Of a stretch of 48,124 bases of DNA, positions 1 through 7,344 are shown in pieces. Source of the stretch: Photobacterium sanguinicancri (GTDB lineage: Bacteria; Pseudomonadota; Gammaproteobacteria; Enterobacterales; Vibrionaceae). The stretch lies in contig NZ_NOIF01000015.1 in the NCBI RefSeq assembly GCF_002265265.1, positions 1-48,124 of the forward strand. Reading direction: 5' to 3'. Within the stretch, counting starts at the first letter, position 1. Every line of letters begins with the position of its first letter. Made by a program: the position numbers and the translations under genes. The notes under the pieces are model-generated. The model did not search any database, was not told the DNA's origin, and saw only the letters and a list, made by a program, of their open reading frames with translations.

Positions 1-140
1 GCATTAATTACACTTGGATTTTGACAGCTCTGGAGGATCGTTCAACCGATCATATTTACGCTAACTGATCGGCATTACTGCAGATTGCAGCCTCTTTTGT
101 ATCTATTTTTTGCAGATCATTTATTTTTCAGTGATCAACA

Positions 141-1307
141 TTAAGCGATGTTGTGTTCCCAACCGCCTGCACCTTTCAACCATTGGTGAAGGTGTAATTC
201 AAGTTCGCCTAACTGATCAGGACCAATGATAGCTAAACCAAGGTCTTGTGCACGTACGAGATCGTGATGGCGAAGCGGACGGAAGCTCACTAGCATAGCG
301 CGTGCTTGCAGGCCGCCAAGTAAGTCGCGTAATGACTCTAGTTTGTATAGCGTGTCATCACCATCATCGCGCATACCTTTGGTCTTACACTCAATGATAT
401 GCAGCTTGTTATTAACAACGGTTGCAACATCTAACTCGTTGCGCACTTCGCGATCACCAATCTTACGGTAAACTTGTACACCAACAGAGTGATCTTGGAT
501 AGTTGGTAAGTTATTTTGGATGACACGTACCGTACTGTGAACAAGATTTTCTAGCCATTCACCATTAGCGAAACGACGCGCTTCTTCATGCTTGAACGTA
601 AGTGAACCGTCTTTATAAGTCGCGAGCCCAGTATCTTCTAAGTCCGCAAGCAACATACCTAATTCGCGATAGCCTTGTTGCTTTTCACTGAGTGCGACGG
701 TAAGACATTGTTCTTTACGGCAGGTTGTCGCAAGGTAATTAAGTGTTGCTAAACCAGGGCCTAATTCGAGTGCCGAACTTGCCCAGCGTTGGCCAAGTTC
801 ACGCAATTGGTCATTAAGGGCTTCAGGAACAAGTTGCTCTGGAAGCTCGCAACGTGCACCAAAGATAGTCAGGTAATCCGTTAATTGAATACGATCTTCA
901 ACTTGCTGTTGTTCGCGGTCTGACGGATAAAGCCAGCACATTTCATCACTAAAAGGTTCGATGACATAAATGGGCCAATGAAACGAGCGGAATACTTCAT
1001 AAGCAGACAGCAAGCGATGACGTAAACCACAGCTGGCGTTAAACCATACCTCAGATTGTGATTGTTTAAGCTTTTCAGCTAGCTCATTAAGGCACTGGCG
1101 AATGCAGGTGATATTGATAGAGTCAGGAATGACAAAAAATTCAGCATCAATATTACGAGGGGTTAAGATAGACGACAGGCGATTGTATTGTTCGCGCTGT
1201 GTTTCTGTGCCAATAAAAATCATTTTATTGGCGGGTACACCATGGTCTAGCAAGGGGGTTATCAACCGTACTGGGTCTTGGTCGATAATGCCAACGTGAG
1301 TAATCAT
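141..1307 (-). CDS. DUF1887 protein: CARF-like domain fused to PD-(D/E)XK nuclease (VC1899 type)
   Basis: Length 388 aa. The N-terminal part (about 1-125) reads as a Rossmann-like CARF fold, starting with HVGIIDQDPVR and carrying the loop NASCGLR at 90-96. A middle winged-helix-like linker follows, then a C-terminal nuclease domain (about 245-385) with E253, E291/D293 and the E306-C-K308 motif typical of PD-(D/E)XK enzymes. The overall sequence resembles what I recall of Vibrio cholerae VC1899. Relatives such as Card1 are nucleases activated by cyclic tetra-adenylate in type III CRISPR defence, but no CRISPR gene is visible here. Those relatives usually have N-x-T-G-G-T-K where this protein has NASCGLR, so the ligand may differ. 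ATG at 1307 is preceded by TAGGAAC at proper spacing. Family call is firm; the biological role is unknown. Confidence 0.85.
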   Translation of the reverse strand: MITHVGIIDQDPVRLITPLLDHGVPANKMIFIGTETQREQYNRLSSILTPRNIDAEFFVIPDSINITCIRQCLNELAEKLKQSQSEVWFNASCGLRHRLLSAYEVFRSFHWPIYVIEPFSDEMCWLYPSDREQQQVEDRIQLTDYLTIFGARCELPEQLVPEALNDQLRELGQRWASSALELGPGLATLNYLATTCRKEQCLTVALSEKQQGYRELGMLLADLEDTGLATYKDGSLTFKHEEARRFANGEWLENLVHSTVRVIQNNLPTIQDHSVGVQVYRKIGDREVRNELDVATVVNNKLHIIECKTKGMRDDGDDTLYKLESLRDLLGGLQARAMLVSFRPLRHHDLVRAQDLGLAIIGPDQLGELELHLHQWLKGAGGWEHNIA

Positions 1308-1797
1308 AAGTTCCTACCTTTACTGTGTCTTACTGTGACTGTGGCTTATACAGTCACCAGCGGCACGAGGTGATTTTAGTTCTAATATTATTACCGTGTG
1401 GCAGCAGTGAATAGGAGATAGCCAACCAAGTTGCTTTGAAAACACCACACGGAATAGGGCAGATTTAAATCATGGTTGCTTAGAAAAACATCTTAAAGGC
1501 AATAATGTATTTAATATCGCTCAGTAAGATATGGTGTTTCATTAATCAAAATTCAAGCAATTATTGTGTAAATTAAACAATTTAATTCTGTTCCTGCTCA
1601 TTGTTATAAAGTGTAAAGACTAAATCACAATCTGATGTCTTTATTGTGTAAATTTATCTACCAAATTGCGATTAAATGACACTGACACTATGGATCACCA
1701 CCCCTTTTCATCTAATTGTATAAAAGTGATGGAAATCGGTTGAAATAATTAACGTGGCAACGACAATGTAGCGAAACGCTTTAGTCTGAATAAGTTT
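1308..1797. other. 490-bp intergenic region between divergent DUF1887 and treR genes
   Basis: No convincing gene is seen. The region holds the dyad at 1335-1357, a second pair of inverted 8-mers (CCGTGTGG at 1394-1401 and CCACACGG at 1445-1452, 43 bases apart), and the 14-base direct repeat TTATTGTGTAAATT at 1561-1574 and 1641-1654, exactly 80 bp apart. The DNA becomes AT-rich toward treR, and TATAAA near 1720 could serve as a -10 element. Promoters of both flanking genes must lie here. Confidence 0.6.
1335..1357. promoter_or_regulatory. 8-bp perfect inverted repeat upstream of the DUF1887 gene
   Basis: GTGACTGT (1335-1342), a 7-base spacer, and ACAGTCAC (1350-1357) form a perfect dyad 28 bp before the DUF1887 start codon. 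It has the size and position of an operator or a 5'-leader hairpin. No known regulator consensus was matched. Confidence 0.4.
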
Positions 1798-2742
1798 ATG
1801 ACAAAAAAACTCACCATTCTCGATATCGCAAAATTAGCGGGTGTCGGCAAGTCGACGGTTTCTCGTGTACTCACCAATGATCCAAAGGTAAAGCAAAGTA
1901 CCCGTATTAAAGTGGAACAAGTGATCCGTGATTCCGGGTTCGTACCGTCAAAATCAGCGCAAGCGATGCGCGGGGGCAGTGCGAAAGTGGTGGGTGTGAT
2001 TTTGTCACGCTTAGATTCACCCTCAGAAAATAAAGCAGTGAGCGGAATTTTAGATGTCATTTATGCCGCGGGTTACGATGCTGTCATCATGGAGAGTCAA
2101 TTTTGCGTTCAGAAAACCAATGAGCACCTCGATGTATTGAAAAAACGCAATGTTGATGGGGTGATTATATTTGGCTTTACTGGTTTTGACGTTCAAGCAA
2201 TTGAAGCTTGGCAACATAAAGCGGTTGTTATTGCGGTCGACACCGATGCTGTATCTTCGGTAGGGTATGACAATGTCGGTGTGATTGAGTTGGCAATGGC
2301 AAAGCTTCAGCAGCAAGGTAAGCGAAATATTAGCTTTGTTGGCGTTGATCCCAGCGACAAAACAACAGGATTAATGCGTTTAAACGCTTATATTAATTAT
2401 TGCAATGCGGCGCAACTGACCCCTATGTATTGTCATGGGCAATTAAGTCATGAAAGTGCGTATCAACTGACTGATTCTATTCTAACCAAAGATACAGATG
2501 CCATTGTTTGCGCCAGTGATACTTTAGCCTTAGGGGTTGCTAAGCGTTTACAAGAATGTAATCGCAGCGATGTGATGGTATCTGGTGTAGGTACCAATGA
2601 GTTACTGTCATTTATTTTCCCCAATACCTTCTCAATTGATCCCGGTTATTTTGATGCGGGTAAATCTTCAGCTAACCTACTGATTAAACAGCTTTCTGGT
2701 CAACATGTGATTACACACCTGACTCAAGAGGCACATATCTAG
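1798..2742 (+). CDS. treR: Trehalose operon repressor TreR, LacI family
   Basis: Length 314 aa, close to the 315 aa of E. coli TreR. The N-terminal helix-turn-helix contains LDIAKLAGVGKSTVSRVL (about 7-25), followed by the hinge region and a periplasmic-binding-protein-like sensor domain. The regulator lies directly upstream of treB and treC on the same strand, as in enterics. The known family role is repression of trehalose uptake and hydrolysis, relieved by trehalose-6-phosphate. Two identical palindromes just downstream of this gene (2804-2817 and 2862-2875) are the expected binding sites. The start ATG has no strong ribosome binding site in front, but the next in-frame Met would cut into the DNA-binding domain. 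Confidence 0.93.
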   Translation: MTKKLTILDIAKLAGVGKSTVSRVLTNDPKVKQSTRIKVEQVIRDSGFVPSKSAQAMRGGSAKVVGVILSRLDSPSENKAVSGILDVIYAAGYDAVIMESQFCVQKTNEHLDVLKKRNVDGVIIFGFTGFDVQAIEAWQHKAVVIAVDTDAVSSVGYDNVGVIELAMAKLQQQGKRNISFVGVDPSDKTTGLMRLNAYINYCNAAQLTPMYCHGQLSHESAYQLTDSILTKDTDAIVCASDTLALGVAKRLQECNRSDVMVSGVGTNELLSFIFPNTFSIDPGYFDAGKSSANLLIKQLSGQHVITHLTQEAHI

Positions 2743-2782
2743 CCGAGATAGGCTATTTTACCCATAGTTAACTTATGCTCGT

Positions 2783-2802
2783 ATTGTGAGCTTTCTCATA
2801 AT
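2783..2802. promoter_or_regulatory. CRP-like site upstream of treB
   Basis: TGTGA (2785-2789), six bases, then TCATA (2796-2800), flanked by AT-rich bases, matches the CRP consensus TGTGA-N6-TCACA at nine of ten core positions. It abuts the first TreR operator. This suggests cAMP-CRP activation of treBC, as known for the E. coli operon. Confidence 0.6.
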
Positions 2803-2803
2803 T

Positions 2804-2817
2804 TGGGAATGTTCCCA
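2804..2817. promoter_or_regulatory. TreR operator candidate 1
   Basis: TGGGAATGTTCCCA has 6-bp complementary arms around a central TG. The same 14 bases recur at 2862-2875, 58 bp away. Location between treR and treB makes TreR the likely ligand. Confidence 0.7.
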
Positions 2818-2861
2818 TTTTAAAGTTAAGTCAGGTTTGTCATTATTGTCGCAGGTTGATT

Positions 2862-2875
2862 TGGGAATGTTCCCA
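2862..2875. promoter_or_regulatory. TreR operator candidate 2
   Basis: Exact second copy of TGGGAATGTTCCCA, 108 bp before the treB start codon. Two copies 58 bp apart would allow cooperative binding or a small loop over the treB promoter. Confidence 0.7.
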
Positions 2876-2983
2876 CTCGGTGGTCGCTATAGCCCCAAGT
2901 CAAAGTAAAAGAATAATATTCACTGTGAAACTTTAGGTTTACATCTGGGCACTCGACGCCCCACATAATGAACGGATATCGAT

Positions 2984-4414
2984 ATGAGTAAGATAGACAG
3001 ACAGCATATTGAACAACTCATCAAGCATATTGGCGGAAGCGAAAATATCGCAGGTGTCAGCCATTGCTTAACGCGTCTACGCTTTGTATTACAAGATAAT
3101 GAGAAAGCTGATGTGAAAGCCATTGAAGGCATTCACATGGTGAAAGGCTGCTTTACCAATGCGGGCCAATTTCAAGTTGTGATTGGCACGGAAGTGGATG
3201 ATGTTTACAAACTGCTAAACGAAATGATTGGTCAATCGGGCGTGAGTAAAGACGAAGCTAAAGTAGCTGCTCGCCAGAACATGAGCTTGCTTGAGCGTAG
3301 TATTTCGCACCTGGCTGAAATTTTTGTTCCTTTATTGCCAGCCATTATCACCGGTGGTTTGATCCTCGGTTTCCGCAATGTCATCGGCGACATTAAGATG
3401 TTCGATGGCCAAACCTTAACTGAAATCAGTCATTTCTGGGCGACAGTACACTCATTCTTATGGCTTATCGGTGAAGCCATCTTCTTCTTCCTGCCTGTCG
3501 GTGTGTGTTGGTCTACTGTAAAAAAACTCGGTGGTACGCCAATTCTAGGGATAGTGCTAGGGATAACCTTAGTGTCACCTCAGCTAATGAATGCCTATTT
3601 GATAGGAAAAGAAGTGCCCGAGGTGTGGGACTTTGGTTTGTTTGTTATCGAGAAAGTTGGTTATCAAGCACAAGTGATCCCTGCGATGCTAGCGGGTATA
3701 GCCTTAGCGTTAATTGAAACTAACCTGAAGCGTATTATTCCGTCTTATTTATACCTAGTGATTGTGCCATTTGTCTCGATCATTATTGCGGTGATTCTTG
3801 CGCACGCCTTTATTGGCCCATTTGGTCGCATGTTGGGTGACGCGGTAGGTGTGGCTGCTAAAGCGGCAATGACGGGTGACTTTGCGGTTATTGGCTCCAT
3901 GATTTTTGGCTTCTTGTACGCACCATTAGTGATCACTGGTATTCACCATACGACGAATGCGGTGGATTTACAGTTAATGCAAGACATAGGTGGTACACCC
4001 ATTTGGCCTTTAATTGCATTGTCTAACATCGCACAAGCCTCTGCGGTTGTCGGTATTATTTGGATCAGTAAAAAGAATAATGAGCGTGAAATTTCAGTTC
4101 CTGCGGCTATTTCTGCTTACCTTGGTGTCACAGAACCAGCAATGTACGGTATTAACTTAAAATACAAATTTCCAATGTTGAGCGCCATGATAGGTTCTGC
4201 CCTTGCCGCTGCAATTTGTGGTAGTGCAGGAGTGATGGCGAATGGTATTGGCGTCGGTGGCTTACCGGGTATTTTATCTATCCAACCGCAATATTGGATG
4301 ACCTTCTTTATTGCCATGCTGGTGGCCGTGATTGTTCCAATCGTACTTACACTTATTTTGTATAAACGTGCAGAAGCAAAGGGTGAAATTGAACAATCAC
4401 CACAAGCGGCTTAG
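2984..4414 (+). CDS. treB: PTS trehalose-specific EIIBC component
   Basis: Length 476 aa (E. coli TreB 473). The EIIB domain (about 1-90) carries the phosphocysteine C28 in the motif SHCLTRLRF. The EIIC domain (about 105-460) has around ten membrane segments and the conserved GIHHTTNAVD loop. There is no EIIA domain, so phosphate should come from the shared EIIA-glucose protein. The product imports trehalose across the inner membrane and delivers it as trehalose-6-phosphate to TreC, encoded next. ATG at 2984 begins MSKIDRQHIE, matching the family's start; the ribosome binding site is weak. Confidence 0.95.
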   Translation: MSKIDRQHIEQLIKHIGGSENIAGVSHCLTRLRFVLQDNEKADVKAIEGIHMVKGCFTNAGQFQVVIGTEVDDVYKLLNEMIGQSGVSKDEAKVAARQNMSLLERSISHLAEIFVPLLPAIITGGLILGFRNVIGDIKMFDGQTLTEISHFWATVHSFLWLIGEAIFFFLPVGVCWSTVKKLGGTPILGIVLGITLVSPQLMNAYLIGKEVPEVWDFGLFVIEKVGYQAQVIPAMLAGIALALIETNLKRIIPSYLYLVIVPFVSIIIAVILAHAFIGPFGRMLGDAVGVAAKAAMTGDFAVIGSMIFGFLYAPLVITGIHHTTNAVDLQLMQDIGGTPIWPLIALSNIAQASAVVGIIWISKKNNEREISVPAAISAYLGVTEPAMYGINLKYKFPMLSAMIGSALAAAICGSAGVMANGIGVGGLPGILSIQPQYWMTFFIAMLVAVIVPIVLTLILYKRAEAKGEIEQSPQAA

Positions 4415-4479
4415 TCATGCCACCTGAGGCCGTAATAATAAAAATACAATAACACCAATAAACAAGACTCCACATTAAG

Positions 4480-4507
4480 CTGCACTTTTACTAACCCAAA
4501 AGTGCAG
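4480..4507 (+). other. Intercistronic stem-loop between treB and treC
   Basis: CTGCACTTTT (4480-4489) and AAAAGTGCAG (4498-4507) are a perfect 10-bp stem with an 8-base loop. No T-run follows, so it is unlikely to be a simple terminator. An RNA-processing or stability element that separates treB and treC expression is more plausible. A possible GTG start at 4502 lies inside the right arm, which argues for the later ATG as the treC start. Confidence 0.7.
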
Positions 4508-4543
4508 TCCCAGAAATACAACGAATTACGTGAGCAAGTAATC

Positions 4544-6241
4544 ATGATGACAGAGCAATATGAATGGTGGCGCACCGCAACTATTTATCAAATTTACCCA
4601 AAAAGCTTTTGTGACAGTGGCGCAAAGGGTACTGGCGATATCAAAGGGATTATTTCAAAGCTCGATTATATTAAAACGTTGGGTGTTGACGCTATTTGGT
4701 TAACGCCAGTATATGAATCCCCTATGGTCGATAATGGTTACGATATTGCGGACTATTACCGCATTAATCCTGATTTTGGCACCATGGAAGATTTTGATGA
4801 GCTGCTTAGCCAAGCGCGCCAGCGTGGTATCCGCATTATTATGGACATAGTGGTAAACCACACATCGACTGAACACGCATGGTTTAAATCAGCCTTGGGT
4901 GATAAGAACAGTCCATACCGTGATTACTATATTTGGCATGATCCCGTTGATGGCGCAGAACCAACGAACTGGCAGTCAAAGTTTGGTGGTAATGCATGGG
5001 CATTAGACGAACCAACTAACCAATACTACTTACATTTGTTTGCTAAAGAGCAAGCAGACCTTAACTGGGAAAATCCGAAAGTTCGCCAAGAAGTGAAAGA
5101 CGTTATTAGTTTTTGGGCCGAAAAGGGCGTCGATGGCTTCCGATTAGATGTCATTAACCTGATTTCTAAGCAGCAAGATTTCTTGAATGATGACGTTGGT
5201 GATGGTCGACGTTTTTATACTGATGGCCCACGAGTACACGAATACTTGCAAGAAATCAGCGAAGCTGTGTTTCAGAAATACGGTTCAGTGACAGTGGGGG
5301 AAATGTCTTCCACAACGCTAGAGCACTGCCAACAATACTCAGCGCACGATGGTAAAGAGCTATCAATGGTCTTTAATTTCCATCACCTAAAAGCAGATTA
5401 TAAAAATGGTGATAAGTGGACCAAAGCGCCGTTTGACTTCTTACAGCTGAAATCAATCTTCAATCATTGGCAACAAGGTTTGCACGCTAATGGGTGGGGC
5501 GCATTGTTTTGGTGTAACCATGATCAGCCACGTGTTGTGAGCCGCTTGGGTAATGATGAAGAATATCGCGAGCTGTCAGCCAAAATGCTCGCAACCTCGA
5601 TTCACATGATGCAAGGCACACCGTATGTGTATCAAGGTGAAGAGATTGGGATGACGAACCCTAAGTACTCTTCAATTGATCAGTACCGTGATGTAGAAAG
5701 TACCAATATGTATAACATTATGGTGAATGAACAAGGTGTGAGTGAGCAAGAGATGCTGGCTATTTTGGCGCAGAAATCCCGAGATAACTCACGTACCCCA
5801 ATGCAATGGGATGCCAGTCCGCACGCAGGGTTTACCCAAGGAACACCTTGGCTTGAAGTCGCCAGTAATTACGCGAGCTTGAATGCAGAGCAAGCGATTG
5901 AAGCACCTGATTCGGTTTTTCATTATTACCGTAAGCTGATTAGGTTACGTAAAGAGGTGGATGTAATCACCACGGGTGACTACACCGATTTGATGCCAGA
6001 GCATTCGCAGCTGTTTTGCTATAAGCGTCAGTCAGAAAATCAAACGTTAGTGTGCATTAATAACTACTATGGTGAATCGGTAACGTGCGAAATCCCGGCT
6101 GAGATTAAGATGGCGGAAGGGGATTATATTTTAGGTAACTACGCAGGTTTACTTGAACCTGAATGCGCACAAAAGCCAGCACAAACGCTGACACTTCGTC
6201 CTTATGAGTGCCGTGTTGTTTTTATTGATCACTCAATGTAA
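4544..6241 (+). CDS. treC: Trehalose-6-phosphate hydrolase, GH13
   Basis: With the ATG at 4544 the protein has 565 aa (E. coli TreC 551). It hydrolyses cytoplasmic trehalose-6-phosphate to glucose and glucose-6-phosphate. The N-terminus WWRTATIYQIYPKSF is the standard opening of oligo-1,6-glucosidase-type GH13 enzymes. Catalytic motifs are visible: GFRLDVINL with nucleophile D202, VGEM with acid/base E253, and CNHDQPR with D327. An upstream GTG at 4502 would add 14 residues but lies in the arm of a stem-loop and has no ribosome binding site. The ATG at 4547 is an equally possible start. The gene is downstream of treB and ends before a strong terminator. Confidence 0.93.
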   Translation: MMTEQYEWWRTATIYQIYPKSFCDSGAKGTGDIKGIISKLDYIKTLGVDAIWLTPVYESPMVDNGYDIADYYRINPDFGTMEDFDELLSQARQRGIRIIMDIVVNHTSTEHAWFKSALGDKNSPYRDYYIWHDPVDGAEPTNWQSKFGGNAWALDEPTNQYYLHLFAKEQADLNWENPKVRQEVKDVISFWAEKGVDGFRLDVINLISKQQDFLNDDVGDGRRFYTDGPRVHEYLQEISEAVFQKYGSVTVGEMSSTTLEHCQQYSAHDGKELSMVFNFHHLKADYKNGDKWTKAPFDFLQLKSIFNHWQQGLHANGWGALFWCNHDQPRVVSRLGNDEEYRELSAKMLATSIHMMQGTPYVYQGEEIGMTNPKYSSIDQYRDVESTNMYNIMVNEQGVSEQEMLAILAQKSRDNSRTPMQWDASPHAGFTQGTPWLEVASNYASLNAEQAIEAPDSVFHYYRKLIRLRKEVDVITTGDYTDLMPEHSQLFCYKRQSENQTLVCINNYYGESVTCEIPAEIKMAEGDYILGNYAGLLEPECAQKPAQTLTLRPYECRVVFIDHSM

Positions 6242-6315
6242 CTGGCTCTTTATAGATTCCCCCTAACTTGACTCTTGGTTTGCACGCTCGAACCAACTGG
6301 CTGAGTAGATGTAAA

Positions 6316-6346
6316 AAAGGCTTCCAATCGGAAGCCTTTCGTTTTT
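6316..6346. terminator. Terminator shared by treC and the LysE-family gene
   Basis: AAAGGCTTCC (6316-6325), loop AATC and GGAAGCCTTT (6330-6339) form a 10-bp stem followed by CGTTTTTGTT. An A-run precedes the stem, so it can also end transcription from the convergent gene. Confidence 0.85.
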
Positions 6347-6381
6347 GTTCGTTAAAATCAATATTTGCAAATAGCTGTCAA

Positions 6382-7026
6382 TTATAGTGTTGGTGTCGGC
6401 ACTTGTGATGCCAATAACCAAATGGCTAATACAAAAAAGATTAAGCCCATGAACTTGTGCTGGTTTGTGCGGAATTTTTCATTCTTTAATAATGTCTTAC
6501 CCAAGCTTCCGACAGTTGTGACCAAGAACAAGTTGAACAGCAAGCCCAATACATTCAGCAGTAAACCAAGTACCAGCATTTGTTCGCCTGACGTTGCAGT
6601 TGATTGCGTTGACACAAATTGTGGTAAAAAGAGCACGAAGAAAATAAGCGCTTTAGGGTTAAGTAAGTTACTGATAACCGCACGTCGATACAAGGTTTTA
6701 GCTATGCCAGATTGTGCTTCTAATTCAGGCGCATCTGATGGAGTAGTGCGCATGCAATCCCAGCCCATCTTTAACAAATAAGCACCGCCCATCACGCGAA
6801 GTACTTCAAGCGCAATTGGATTCATGGCAATGAGTGCAGATACGCCCATTGCGGCCAATAGTGTTAGTAACACCCCCGACGTTGCATTACCTAAGCTAGC
6901 AAATACACCCACTTTACGACCGTAGCTTAAGCTAGAGCTCGCAATGAGTAACATATCAGGGCCAGGGATCAGCAATAAAGCGACCACCGCAGTCAAATAA
7001 ACAGGCAGTATAGAAAAATCAATCAT
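6382..7026 (-). CDS. LysE/RhtB-family amino-acid exporter
   Basis: Length 214 aa with about six hydrophobic segments. The family signature LIPGPDM is at 19-25, and the conserved SNLLNPKALIFFV stretch lies near 118-130. Members export amino acids such as threonine, homoserine or lysine, or related metabolites, through the inner membrane; the substrate cannot be told from sequence alone. The gene is convergent with treC and diverges from the giant adhesin gene. The start MIDFSILPVYL fits the family, although a clear ribosome binding site is missing. Confidence 0.85.
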   Translation of the reverse strand: MIDFSILPVYLTAVVALLLIPGPDMLLIASSSLSYGRKVGVFASLGNATSGVLLTLLAAMGVSALIAMNPIALEVLRVMGGAYLLKMGWDCMRTTPSDAPELEAQSGIAKTLYRRAVISNLLNPKALIFFVLFLPQFVSTQSTATSGEQMLVLGLLLNVLGLLFNLFLVTTVGSLGKTLLKNEKFRTNQHKFMGLIFFVLAIWLLASQVPTPTL

Positions 7027-7344
7027 GGTGTTGGTACGTTACTGTTGTATGAATTCAGAAGGAAGGGCTGGATTCTATACTATTTGGTAGATAATTAAAG
7101 CGGCTATAGGATCAAAATTCAGATGTTAAACCTATATCTATAGTTATTAATAGTAGATAACAAATGTAATTATAGTTACGAATATGTAGCTAATTAAATG
7201 TGAGGTTGGTGAGTAGATTGGGTTTGTTAGATTTTGGTGCAGCCGATTCTTATTTATGATTCTCATATCTGTTTTAAGATAAATTCAAATACTCGTACAT
7301 ACTTAATAGTTATAGGTCGGTGATCATGTTGCGGGGCTGGTGCG
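7027..7344. other. AT-rich 318-bp intergenic region before the adhesin gene
   Basis: No small gene, known riboswitch core or sigma-54 element was recognised. The stretch is rich in TATAG/ATAG words around 7120-7190. It must carry the promoters of both divergent neighbours. The adhesin start at 7345 is preceded by GCGGGG, a weak ribosome binding site. Confidence 0.5.

Noticed and set aside
1..68. Possible 3' ends of an upstream plus-strand gene: a frame ending ALITLGF-stop at 22-24 and another ending at 66-68
   Set aside because: Both fragments are too short to choose between. The terminal Phe would suit an outer-membrane protein, but nothing more supports it.
141..1800. CRISPR array next to the DUF1887 gene
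   Set aside because: No regularly spaced repeats of 25-40 bp are present; the only direct repeat is 14 bases and occurs twice.
4502..4543. Extended treC start at GTG 4502
   Set aside because: The codon lies within the arm of a perfect stem-loop, has no ribosome binding site, and the extra residues match nothing in the family.
7027..7344. c-di-GMP riboswitch before the adhesin
   Set aside because: The conserved GGGCAAA and CGCAAAG core words are absent.
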